Origin: Aureivirga marina
Lineage (GTDB): Bacteria > Bacteroidota > Bacteroidia > Flavobacteriales > Flavobacteriaceae
Assembly (NCBI RefSeq): GCF_015767265.1
Contig: NZ_JADPIB010000002.1
Coordinates: 183,688 to 247,687 of the forward strand
Direction of reading: 5' to 3'
Length of the DNA stretch: 64,000 bases
Of the stretch, positions 1 to 7,889 are shown in pieces. Below the pieces are notes generated by a model, which saw only the letters and a program-made list of their open reading frames with translations, searched no databases and was not told where the DNA came from. The position numbers were made by a program, and so were the translations under genes. Positions within the stretch are counted from its first letter, which is position 1. Each line of letters begins with the position of its first letter.

Positions 1-1
1 A

Positions 2-847
2 ATGGCAGAAACTGTAAAGAAAAAACATCGAAGTTACGCTACTTCTCTAATCACTGGAATTGGTCTTCTCGGAGGTTCTTTAGCTTTTCTTGTTTACGAT
101 TTTACCACTTGGCGAACAGCTCTTTTCATTGGTGGTGTTCTAGGTTTCATTCTTCTTTTTGCTAGAGCAAAATTTTTAGATTCACATTTATTTGAAAAAA
201 CAAAAAACACTATAAAAGAAACACATTTAGGAAGTTTAAAACTCTTATTTTTTAGAAAAGAAATTTTAAAGAAATACTTATTCTGTCTCGGAGTTGCTGT
301 CCCTATTCAATTTTTCTATGGAATGTTTATTTTCTTAGCAAATGAAATGACCAAAGCTTTAGGTTTTGAACAACCTGTGGAAGTTGGCGTTTGTGTCTTA
401 TGGTATTTTGTAGGAAATGCTATTGGTGATTTATTCAGTGGACCTTTGAGTTTTTACTTTAAATCTAGAAAAAAAGTAATTCGACTTCTAACTACAGGAT
501 TATTTATTTTAATGATTTTAACTTTAAGTGATGTCTTTAATACAACAAATCTTTATTATGCTTTATCATTAATCAGTGGAATTATCGCAGGATATTGGGC
601 ATTATTCTTAATTACAACTTCTGAAAATTTTGGAACAAATTTAAGAGCAACTGCAACAGTTTCAGCTCCAAATATTGTACGAGGAATTTTAATCTTTTTC
701 TTTATTACTTATCAAACTTTAAAACCAATATATGGAGTTATTCATACAGTAATTATTTTAGCAATTATTTGTTTAATTATCTCTATCATTTCAAATTGGA
801 AATTAAAAGAAAGCTTCGGAAAAGATTTGGATTATCATGATATTTAA
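2..847 (+). CDS. MFS transporter, C-terminal part (cut by window start)
   Basis: This is the carboxy-terminal 281 residues of a major facilitator superfamily transporter; the frame is open at the window edge, so the ATG at base 2 is an internal Met, not the real start. About eight hydrophobic segments remain (near residues 14-34, 37-53, 90-112, 128-150, 160-176, 184-208, 222-242 and 245-266), so roughly the first four of the usual twelve are missing. The segment ENFGTNLRAT near residue 208 resembles the acidic and basic motif after TM10 in sugar or metabolite-type MFS carriers. Substrate is unknown. The gene ends before a bidirectional hairpin shared with the convergent carboxylase gene. Confidence 0.85.
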   Translation: MAETVKKKHRSYATSLITGIGLLGGSLAFLVYDFTTWRTALFIGGVLGFILLFARAKFLDSHLFEKTKNTIKETHLGSLKLLFFRKEILKKYLFCLGVAVPIQFFYGMFIFLANEMTKALGFEQPVEVGVCVLWYFVGNAIGDLFSGPLSFYFKSRKKVIRLLTTGLFILMILTLSDVFNTTNLYYALSLISGIIAGYWALFLITTSENFGTNLRATATVSAPNIVRGILIFFFITYQTLKPIYGVIHTVIILAIICLIISIISNWKLKESFGKDLDYHDI

Positions 848-930
848 TTATTCATTTTATTAATTTCTTCTTTATTTAAACTTAACAATCGTGAATTTCA
901 AATCTCAATTTTCTCAATAAAAAGAAACAA

Positions 931-960
931 AAAAACTCAGACTAAAAAGCCTGAGTTTCT
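931..960. terminator. Bidirectional terminator between MFS and carboxylase genes
   Basis: AAACTCAG (933-940) pairs with CTGAGTTT (951-958) around a 10-base loop, with A and T runs on the two sides. It lies between convergent genes and can end both transcripts. Confidence 0.75.
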
Positions 961-979
961 ATTATATTTTTAAAGCAAA

Positions 980-2608
980 TTAAACCTGAATCACACCTAA
1001 ATTAAATTTCTTTTCAATCGGTGAATGATTTGCAGCTTCAATTCCCATACTAATCCATTTTCTTGTATCTAAAGGATTGATAACTCCATCTGTCCATAAA
1101 CGAGCCGCAGCATAATATGGCGTAGTTTGATTATCGTATTTTGCTTGAATTGTCTTTAAAATTTCTTGCTCTTTTTCTGGAGAAATTTCTTCACCACGAG
1201 CTTTCATCGAAGCAGTTTCGATTTGTAATAAAACTTTTGCAGCTTGTGCTCCTCCCATTACAGCTAATCTCGCACTTGGCCAAGCGAAAATTAATCTTGG
1301 ATCATATGCTTTTCCACACATTGCATAATTTCCTGCTCCATAAGAATTTCCTATAACTACACTAAATTTAGGAACAACAGAATTCGAAACAGCATTTACC
1401 ATTTTTGCGCCATCTTTGATAATTCCTCCGTGCTCACTCTTACTTCCAACCATGAAACCAGTTACATCATGCAAGAATACTAAAGGAATTTTCTTCTGAT
1501 TACAATTTGCAATAAAACGCGTTGCTTTATCAGCACTATCCGAATAAATTACACCTCCGAATTGCATTTCTTTTTTTGCATTTTTCACTACTTTTCTTTG
1601 ATTTGCAACAATTCCTACTGCCCAACCATCAATTCTTGCATATCCACAAAGAATTGTCTTTCCATAGTCTTCTTTATATTGCTCAAATTCTGAATTATCA
1701 ACCAAACGCTCAATAATCTCAATCATGTTATATTGATCTGCTCTTGATTTTGGTAAAATTCCGAAAATTTCATCCTGGTTTTTTGCTGGTTCTTTTGACT
1801 CTACACGATTAAATCCTGCTTTGTCATAATCCCCAATTTTATCCATGATATTTTTGATCGTATCTAAAGCATCTTTATCATCTTCAGCTTTATAATCTGT
1901 AACTCCAGAAACTTCACAATGCGTTGTTGCACCCCCTAAAGTTTCGTTGTCAATACTTTCTCCAATTGCAGCTTTTACTAAATAACTTCCTGCTAAGAAA
2001 ATACTTCCAGTTTTGTTTACAATTAAAGCTTCATCACTCATGATTGGTAAATAAGCTCCTCCAGCAACACAACTTCCCATTACAGCAGCAATTTGTGTAA
2101 TTCCCATAGAACTCATAATCGCATTATTACGGAAAATTCTTCCAAAATGCTCTTTATCTGGGAAAATCTCATCTTGCATCGGTAAATAAACTCCTGCAGA
2201 ATCTACCAAATAAATAATTGGTAATTTATTTTCCATTGCAATTTCTTGCGCTCTTAAATTTTTCTTTCCAGTAATTGGAAACCAAGCTCCAGCTTTTACA
2301 GTTGCATCATTTGCAACAACAATACATTGCTTTCCTCTTACATAACCCATTTTCACAACAACTCCACCAGATGGACATCCTCCATGCTCTTCGTACATTC
2401 CATCTCCAACAAAAGCTCCAATTTCGATACTATCCTTATCATCATCTAATAAATATTCGATTCTTTCTCTTGCTGTCAATTTGCCTTTAGCATGTAGTTT
2501 TGCAATTCTTTTTTCTCCTCCTCCTAAATAAACTTTTTGTAATTTTCTCTTTAAATCTGATAATTCTAGTTTATTAAAGTCTTCGTTTTTATTAAATTGT
2601 ATATCCAT
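980..2608 (-). CDS. Acyl-CoA carboxylase, carboxyltransferase beta subunit (methylcrotonyl-CoA type)
   Basis: The protein (542 residues from this start) is a biotin-dependent carboxyltransferase. It transfers carboxyl from carboxybiotin to an acyl-CoA. The N-terminal half contains the CoA-binding crotonase-like fold (KLTARERIEYLLDD, GGCPSGGVV, GSCVAGGAYLP) and the C-terminal half the carboxybiotin part (GNSYGAGNYAMCGKAYDPR, VMGGAQAAKVL). The GAGNYAMCGKAY block is closest to methylcrotonyl-CoA carboxylase beta subunits, which act in leucine breakdown, but propionyl or other acyl-CoA use cannot be excluded. The cognate biotin-carrying alpha subunit is not in the window. An ATG five codons upstream (2623) is possible; MDIQFNKNEDFNKL at 2608 fits flavobacterial relatives better. 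Confidence 0.9.
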   Translation of the reverse strand: MDIQFNKNEDFNKLELSDLKRKLQKVYLGGGEKRIAKLHAKGKLTARERIEYLLDDDKDSIEIGAFVGDGMYEEHGGCPSGGVVVKMGYVRGKQCIVVANDATVKAGAWFPITGKKNLRAQEIAMENKLPIIYLVDSAGVYLPMQDEIFPDKEHFGRIFRNNAIMSSMGITQIAAVMGSCVAGGAYLPIMSDEALIVNKTGSIFLAGSYLVKAAIGESIDNETLGGATTHCEVSGVTDYKAEDDKDALDTIKNIMDKIGDYDKAGFNRVESKEPAKNQDEIFGILPKSRADQYNMIEIIERLVDNSEFEQYKEDYGKTILCGYARIDGWAVGIVANQRKVVKNAKKEMQFGGVIYSDSADKATRFIANCNQKKIPLVFLHDVTGFMVGSKSEHGGIIKDGAKMVNAVSNSVVPKFSVVIGNSYGAGNYAMCGKAYDPRLIFAWPSARLAVMGGAQAAKVLLQIETASMKARGEEISPEKEQEILKTIQAKYDNQTTPYYAAARLWTDGVINPLDTRKWISMGIEAANHSPIEKKFNLGVIQV

Positions 2609-2672
2609 GTTTTTTGGTTTCATTTTTTGTTGTCGCTAATGTACAAAATCGATTCAAAATATTTCATTTCCA

Positions 2673-2722
2673 TTCCTTGGAATTATTTTCCTTGGAAAAT
2701 ATATTTTATTTCTATACATTTG
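2673..2722 (+). promoter_or_regulatory. Promoter with twin TTCCTTGGAA palindromes (probable MarR operators)
   Basis: TTG (2692-2694), a 20-base spacer and TACATTTG (2715-2722) form a good Bacteroidota promoter about 20 bases before the DoxX-like start. Two identical palindromes TTCCTTGGAA lie at 2673-2682 and 2688-2697, exactly 15 bases apart, and the second covers the -33 TTG. The operon behind it ends with a MarR repressor gene, so these are likely its own operators. Confidence 0.7.
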
Positions 2723-2742
2723 TCAAGAACTTTAAAACTAAT

Positions 2743-3117
2743 ATGATGAAAAAATTAAAAATCGCTTTTTGGATTTCAACGGTTTTACTTTGTATTATTC
2801 CGTTGTTTTCAGCAAGTATGTATTTTACTAAATATGAAATGATTGCTGGATTTTTTGAGTTATTAGGATATCCTACATATATTATTTATCCATTAGCAAT
2901 TTTGAAAATTATTGCCGTTATTGTTTTATTAATTAATAAAGGAATTCGATTAAAAGAATGGGTTTATGCTGGATTATTTTTTAACTTCACACTTGCATTT
3001 TTTGCTCATGTAATGATTAATGATGGCGCACAAGGAACTGCATTAATCGGATTATTACTTTTAGCGAGTACATATATTTTAAATAGATTTATAGATAAAA
3101 AGAAATTCAACATATGA
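2743..3117 (+). CDS. DoxX-like small membrane protein
   Basis: The protein has 124 residues and four hydrophobic segments (about residues 7-27, 40-64, 72-92 and 98-115), the size and pattern of DoxX-like integral membrane proteins. Members of that group often accompany redox enzymes, but their biochemical job is poorly defined. The open frame continues upstream to 2614, but that extension would lie across the promoter and has no membrane-protein character, so the start is set at the tandem ATG ATG (2743/2746). It is the first gene of an operon: its stop overlaps the next start by four bases (ATGA). The neighbours suggest a role in thiol or quinone redox stress. Confidence 0.8.
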   Translation: MMKKLKIAFWISTVLLCIIPLFSASMYFTKYEMIAGFFELLGYPTYIIYPLAILKIIAVIVLLINKGIRLKEWVYAGLFFNFTLAFFAHVMINDGAQGTALIGLLLLASTYILNRFIDKKKFNI

Positions 3118-3644
3118 AAAAAATAGCAGTTTTGGGTGGAAGTAGTAGTAAAGCTTCAATTAATAAAAAATTGGCAGTTTATGCATCTACTTTTTTAAAT
3201 GGATATGAAATTGATATTTTAGACTTAAATGATTATCCGCTTCCGATTTATAGTTTTGATACGGAAGAAGCAAATGGAATTCCACAAATAGCAAAAGAAT
3301 TAAGTGATAAATTAAAAACATACGACGGTTTTATTATTTCTTTAGCAGAGCATAATGGAACTTATACAGTTGTTTTTAAAAATACTTTGGATTGGTTAAG
3401 CAGAACAGATTATAATATTTGGAATAAAAAACCAATGTTATTAATGAGTACTTCTCCGGGAGAAAGAGGAGCGGCAAATGTGATGCAATTAGGACAAACA
3501 TTTTTCCCTAGAGTTGGTGCTGAAATTTGTGGATCTTTTATTTTTCCTTCTTTCCATGATCATTTTAATGAAGAAAGAATTATTCATGAAGAACTTTTAA
3601 AAGTATTAGAGGAAGAAATTCGTAACTTTGAAAATTCTTTATAA
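3114..3644 (+). CDS. NAD(P)H-dependent FMN reductase family protein
   Basis: The 176-residue product is a flavodoxin-like NADPH-dependent FMN reductase, the fold of chromate reductase ChrR, quinone reductases and azoreductases. The N-terminal strand and FMN phosphate loop are MKKIAVLGGSSSKASINKKLA (residues 1-21, loop GGSSSKASIN); the second flavin contact is the LAEHNGTYTVVFKNTLDWLSR stretch near residues 77-97, where family members have a P-E-Y/H-N-G motif; TSPGERGAAN near residue 113 follows. It is a soluble two-electron reductase of quinones or similar compounds by inference. It overlaps the DoxX-like gene by four bases and precedes the MarR gene by eight, so the three are cotranscribed. 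Confidence 0.87.
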   Translation: MKKIAVLGGSSSKASINKKLAVYASTFLNGYEIDILDLNDYPLPIYSFDTEEANGIPQIAKELSDKLKTYDGFIISLAEHNGTYTVVFKNTLDWLSRTDYNIWNKKPMLLMSTSPGERGAANVMQLGQTFFPRVGAEICGSFIFPSFHDHFNEERIIHEELLKVLEEEIRNFENSL

Positions 3645-3652
3645 AAATTAAT

Positions 3653-4090
3653 ATGGGAGATATTTCTAAAGACATACAATCTAAATTTCCTTCTGAAAAA
3701 GTAAAAGCTCTAATTAATATTGCATATACAGCAAATTGGATTAATACAAAATCAAATGAGCATTTAAAGCCTTTTCAAATTACTTCTCAACAATACAATA
3801 TTTTAAGAATATTAAGAGGAGCAGGAAAACCAATTACTGTTCAAACGATTAAAGATAGAATGGTTGTTCGAGCACCGAACGCAACAAGATTAATGGATAA
3901 GCTTTTTACAAAAGAATTAATTACAAGATCTCGGTGTGATAAAGATCGAAGAATTGTTTATGTAGAAATTACGGAGAAAGGTGCAGAAATGGTAGATAAA
4001 TGTAAAATGGATGAAAATGATTCTCTCTTAATGAATATTACAGACGAAGAAGCAAAAATATTGAATACAATTCTTGATAAATTAAGATAA
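3653..4090 (+). CDS. MarR family transcriptional regulator
   Basis: The 145-residue protein has the MarR winged helix-turn-helix: QQYNILRILRGAGKPITVQTIKDRM, then VRAPNATRLMDKLFTKELITRSRCDKDRRIVYVEITEKG (about residues 44-112), with the DKDRR wing. Such dimers repress promoters by binding short palindromes and leave DNA on binding small ligands or on oxidation; Cys93 in the wing (SRCDKD) could sense redox state, but that is inference. It is the last gene of the DoxX-like and FMN reductase operon, and the twin TTCCTTGGAA palindromes at that operon's promoter are its likely targets. Confidence 0.9.
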   Translation: MGDISKDIQSKFPSEKVKALINIAYTANWINTKSNEHLKPFQITSQQYNILRILRGAGKPITVQTIKDRMVVRAPNATRLMDKLFTKELITRSRCDKDRRIVYVEITEKGAEMVDKCKMDENDSLLMNITDEEAKILNTILDKLR

Positions 4091-4091
4091 A

Positions 4092-4120
4092 AAAAGCTAC
4101 TCAAATGAGTAGCTTTTATA
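4092..4120. terminator. Bidirectional terminator after the MarR gene
   Basis: AAAAGCTACTC (4092-4102) and GAGTAGCTTTT (4107-4117) form a perfect 11-bp stem with loop AAAT, between convergent genes. Confidence 0.85.
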
Positions 4121-4124
4121 TTTT

Positions 4125-4835
4125 TTAGAAATTTGGCTTTAAACTATATTTCTTATAGAAATCATTAATTACATCTAAAACTTCTTTTTCTGTATCTACG
4201 ATTTTAATTAAATCTAAATCTTTTTCACTAATATTTCCGTATTCTTCCAATAATGTAGATTTCACCCAGTCCATCATTCCTGACCAGAAACTAGAATCCA
4301 CTAAAATAATTGGAAAAGCGCCAATTTTCTTTGTTTGAATTAAAGTAATCGCTTCAAAAACCTCATCTAAAGTTCCGAATCCACCAGGCATTACAACAAA
4401 TCCTTGCGAATATTTAACAAACATTACTTTACGCACAAAGAAATAATCAAATTCTAAGTTTTTATCTCTATCAATATATGGATTATCGTGTTGTTCAAAA
4501 GGAAGTTCAATATTTAATCCTACAGAAACTCCTTCTCCACGATGCGCTCCTTTATTTCCAGCTTCCATAATTCCAGGTCCTCCACCTGTAATTACTCCAT
4601 ATCCATTTTTAGAAAGTTCGTATCCAATTTTCTCAGCTAACTCATAATGTTTAGTTCCTTCTTTTGTTCTAGCAGAACCGAAAATACTAACACAAGGACC
4701 GATTTTACTTAATTTTTCGTATCCATCTACAAATTCAGACATAATCTTAAATAAAGACCATGAATCATTTGTTTTTATTTCGTTCCAAGTTTTGTGTTCG
4801 AACTTTTCTCTAATTTTTCTATCATCATTTGTCAT
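4125..4835 (-). CDS. LOG family protein (TIGR00730 group)
   Basis: The 236-residue protein belongs to the LOG group, long misnamed lysine decarboxylases. Characterised members cut cytokinin riboside 5'-monophosphate or related nucleoside monophosphates into base and ribose phosphate. The two family signatures are present: GGGPGIMEAGNKGA near residue 84 and PGGFGTLDEVFEAIT near residue 150, the latter holding the catalytic Glu/Thr and phosphate-binding loop. The Rossmann core begins at CVSIFGSAR (residue 48). It lies 24 bases downstream of uvrA and is probably cotranscribed with it; the reason for this pairing is not clear. The physiological substrate is unknown. Confidence 0.9.
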   Translation of the reverse strand: MTNDDRKIREKFEHKTWNEIKTNDSWSLFKIMSEFVDGYEKLSKIGPCVSIFGSARTKEGTKHYELAEKIGYELSKNGYGVITGGGPGIMEAGNKGAHRGEGVSVGLNIELPFEQHDNPYIDRDKNLEFDYFFVRKVMFVKYSQGFVVMPGGFGTLDEVFEAITLIQTKKIGAFPIILVDSSFWSGMMDWVKSTLLEEYGNISEKDLDLIKIVDTEKEVLDVINDFYKKYSLKPNF

Positions 4836-4859
4836 CTTCTCATGTATTTTTATAGAAAA

Positions 4860-7688
4860 TTATCCTTCTAATTCTTGTTTTAAAAATTTTGCGGTATAAC
4901 TTTCTTGGTTATTAATTATTTCTTCTGGAGTTCCTGTTCCTAAAACAGTTCCACCATTTTTCCCTCCTTCTTTTCCTATATCAATAATATAATCTGCAAG
5001 TTTAATCACATCCAAGTTATGTTCAATTACCAATACAGTATTTCCTTTATTCACCAATTTATTTAGAACTTCCATCAAAACTCTGATGTCCTCAAAATGC
5101 AATCCAGTAGTAGGTTCATCTAAAATATAGAAAGTATTTCCAGTTGCTCTTTTTGACAATTCTGAAGCTAATTTTATTCGTTGTGCTTCCCCTCCAGAAA
5201 GGGTCGTTGATTGTTGTCCCAACGTTATATAACCCAAACCAACGTCTTTTATTGTCTTTAGCTTTCTAAAAATTTTCGGAATATGCTCAAAAAACGCAAC
5301 AGCTTGGTCAATTGTCATATCTAAAACATCTGAAATTGATTTTCCTTTATAACGAACTTCCAGTGTTTCATGATTAAATCTTTTCCCTTGGCAAGTTTCA
5401 CATTCTACTTGAACATCTGGTAAAAAATTCATCTCAATTACTCGAACTCCCCCACCTTGGCAAGTTTCACATCTTCCTCCTTTTACATTAAAAGAAAAAC
5501 GCCCTGGTTTGTATCCGCGAATTAAAGCTTCTGGTGTTTTTGCAAATAAACTTCTGATTTCTCCAAAAACTCCTGTATATGTTGCAGGATTAGAACGAGG
5601 TGTTCTTCCAATTGGAGATTGATCAATTGCAATTACTTTATCAATATTCTCTAAACCTTCAATTTTCTTGTAAGGCATTGGTTTTTTAACACCATTATAA
5701 ATATGTTCATTTAAAATCGGATAAAGCGTTTCATTGATTAAAGTTGATTTTCCACTTCCTGAAACTCCAGTTACGCAAATTAATTTTCCTAATGGAAATT
5801 CTACAGAAACATCTTTTAAATTATTCCCAGTTGCACCAATTAATTTTAAGCTTTTTCCATTTCCTTCTCTTCTTTCTTTGGGGATAGAAATTTCTTTTTT
5901 TCCACTTAAATAATCTGAAGTTAAAGTATCATGTTCTAAAAGCTCTTGGAAAGAACCTTCACTTACAATTTCACCTCCGTGTGTTCCAGCTCCTGGCCCG
6001 ATATCCAAAACATAATCTGCTTGTAAAATCATGTCTTTATCATGTTCTACCACAATTACAGAATTTCCAATATCACGAAGTTTTAAAAGAGAATCAATTA
6101 ATCGCTGATTATCTCTTTGGTGTAAACCGATACTTGGTTCATCCAAAATATAAAGAACTCCAATTAATTGTGAACCAATTTGCGTTGCCAAACGAATTCG
6201 TTGCGCTTCTCCTCCTGATAAAGATTTTGAAGTTCTATTTAAAGTTAAATATCCTAAACCAACATCTAATAAAAATTGAACACGAGTTCTAATTTCTTTT
6301 AAAATTTCATTGGCGATTTGTTTTTGTTTTTCGTCTAATTTCTCATCTAAATCTTCTAACCAAAGCTTTAAATCTGAAATATCAAATTTTGCAACTTCAG
6401 AAATATTTTTCTCATCAATTTTAAAATAAAGTGATTCTTTTCTTAAACGTTGACCATTACAAGATTTACACGGAACTTCATCCATAAAATCTTTCGCCCA
6501 ACGAGTAATTGATCTAGATTCTGAATTTTCGTATTGGCTTTTAATAAAATTACTAATCCCTTCAAAATCAATTTCAAAAGTTCTAGTAATTCCCATTGTT
6601 TTAGAAACAACTTCAAATTTTTCATGTCCACCATTTAAAATAATATCCATTGCTTCTTTTGGAATTTTATTTATTGGATCCGAAAGTTTGAAATTATATT
6701 TTTCACCAATTACAGCCAATTGCTTAAAAATCCATGATTTCTTTTCTTCACCAATTGGAGCAATTCCACCGTTTTTAATCGAAAGAGAATTGTTTGGAAT
6801 AATTTTCTTTAAACTGATTTCTCTCGTAATTCCTAAACCTTTACAATTTGGACAAGCTCCTTTTGGAGAATTGAATGAAAAAGTATTTGGTTCTGGAGTT
6901 GGATAAGAAATTCCTGTTGTTGGACACATTAAATCACGACTAAAAAATCGAGGTTGATTTGTATCCATTTCTAAAACCATCAAGATATTTTCACCAGCAT
7001 ATAAAGCAGCTTTAATTGCTTCAATCAGTCTTTTTTCAATAGTTTCAGTAATTCGGAAACGATCAATTACAATTTCGATATCATGCATTTTATATCGATC
7101 CAATCGCATTCCTTTTTCGATTTCACGAATTTCACCATCCACACGAACTTTCAAAAAACCTTGTTTTGCAATTTGTTCAAAAAGTTCACGATAATGTCCT
7201 TTTCTTGCACGAACTACTGGAGCTAAAATCATTACTTTTTTATCTTGAAATAATTCCAAAATAAGCTCTTTGATTTGCTCTTCACTATAACTTACCATTT
7301 TTTCATTTGTGTTATAAGAATAAGCAATTCCAGCTCTAGCATATAACAAACGTAAAAAATCATAAATTTCCGTAATCGTTCCAACTGTAGAACGTGGACT
7401 TTTATTAGTAGTTTTTTGTTCTATAGAAATAACAGGAGATAATCCTTCAATTTTATCCACATCTGGCCTTTCCAATCCTCCAAGAAATTGGCGAGCATAT
7501 GCAGAAAAAGTTTCTACATATCTTCTTTGACCTTCTGCGTAAATAGTATCGAAAGCAAGTGAAGACTTTCCGCTTCCGCTTAAACCTGTAATAACTGTAA
7601 GTTTCTCTCTAGGTATTTGTACATTCACATTCTTTAAATTGTGAACTCTTGCACCTAATACCTCTATGATATCTTGATGTTTTGACAT
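4860..7688 (-). CDS. uvrA: Excinuclease ABC subunit A (UvrA)
   Basis: The 942-residue protein is the damage-sensing ATPase of nucleotide excision repair, which scans DNA as a dimer with UvrB. It has two ABC ATPase modules: Walker A loops GLSGSGKS (residues 35-42) and GVSGSGKS (near 640), and two signatures LSGGEAQRI followed by LDEP Walker B regions. Zinc modules are visible: the CPNCKGLG motif with its upstream partner in the first half, and CETCQGGG paired with CETCQGKR in the second. Length is normal for the family. The reverse-strand TAAATTTG at 7714-7707 is a likely -7 promoter element just upstream, back to back with the tgt promoter. Confidence 0.98.
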   Translation of the reverse strand: MSKHQDIIEVLGARVHNLKNVNVQIPREKLTVITGLSGSGKSSLAFDTIYAEGQRRYVETFSAYARQFLGGLERPDVDKIEGLSPVISIEQKTTNKSPRSTVGTITEIYDFLRLLYARAGIAYSYNTNEKMVSYSEEQIKELILELFQDKKVMILAPVVRARKGHYRELFEQIAKQGFLKVRVDGEIREIEKGMRLDRYKMHDIEIVIDRFRITETIEKRLIEAIKAALYAGENILMVLEMDTNQPRFFSRDLMCPTTGISYPTPEPNTFSFNSPKGACPNCKGLGITREISLKKIIPNNSLSIKNGGIAPIGEEKKSWIFKQLAVIGEKYNFKLSDPINKIPKEAMDIILNGGHEKFEVVSKTMGITRTFEIDFEGISNFIKSQYENSESRSITRWAKDFMDEVPCKSCNGQRLRKESLYFKIDEKNISEVAKFDISDLKLWLEDLDEKLDEKQKQIANEILKEIRTRVQFLLDVGLGYLTLNRTSKSLSGGEAQRIRLATQIGSQLIGVLYILDEPSIGLHQRDNQRLIDSLLKLRDIGNSVIVVEHDKDMILQADYVLDIGPGAGTHGGEIVSEGSFQELLEHDTLTSDYLSGKKEISIPKERREGNGKSLKLIGATGNNLKDVSVEFPLGKLICVTGVSGSGKSTLINETLYPILNEHIYNGVKKPMPYKKIEGLENIDKVIAIDQSPIGRTPRSNPATYTGVFGEIRSLFAKTPEALIRGYKPGRFSFNVKGGRCETCQGGGVRVIEMNFLPDVQVECETCQGKRFNHETLEVRYKGKSISDVLDMTIDQAVAFFEHIPKIFRKLKTIKDVGLGYITLGQQSTTLSGGEAQRIKLASELSKRATGNTFYILDEPTTGLHFEDIRVLMEVLNKLVNKGNTVLVIEHNLDVIKLADYIIDIGKEGGKNGGTVLGTGTPEEIINNQESYTAKFLKQELEG

Positions 7689-7706
7689 TGGCTTCTATGA
7701 AAACTA

Positions 7707-7714
7707 CAAATTTA
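7707..7714 (-). promoter_or_regulatory. Probable uvrA promoter -7 element
   Basis: The minus strand reads TAAATTTG, matching TAnnTTTG, about 18 bases before the uvrA start. No clear TTG partner is seen upstream, so this is moderate evidence. Confidence 0.5.
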
Positions 7715-7875
7715 AAAAAATGAATGTAAATAAGACTGTTTATTTGAAAAGGATTCTAAAGATTAATGTTCTGTTATATTTTTTAAAAAGTTCTAAATAA
7801 TTTGTAAAATAATTTATTTTTAGCTACTAATTTTTTAAGTAAAATTATTTTATGTTCTTTAATATAAATCTTTCT

Positions 7876-7883
7876 TATCTTTG
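7876..7883 (+). promoter_or_regulatory. tgt promoter -7 element, implying a very short or absent leader
   Basis: TATCTTTG matches TAnnTTTG perfectly and ends only six bases before the tgt ATG at 7890. Transcription would start at or within about three bases of the start codon. The upstream in-frame TTG at 7881 lies inside this element and so cannot be the start. Confidence 0.65.
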
Positions 7884-7889
7884 CCCACT

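Noticed and set aside
2614..2742. Upstream 43-residue extension of the DoxX-like frame
   Set aside because: It crosses the operator and promoter and encodes no recognisable signal or domain; the tandem ATG at 2743 fits the family.
7881..7889. TTG start for tgt giving three extra residues
   Set aside because: It lies inside the -7 element TATCTTTG and so is unlikely to be in the transcript.
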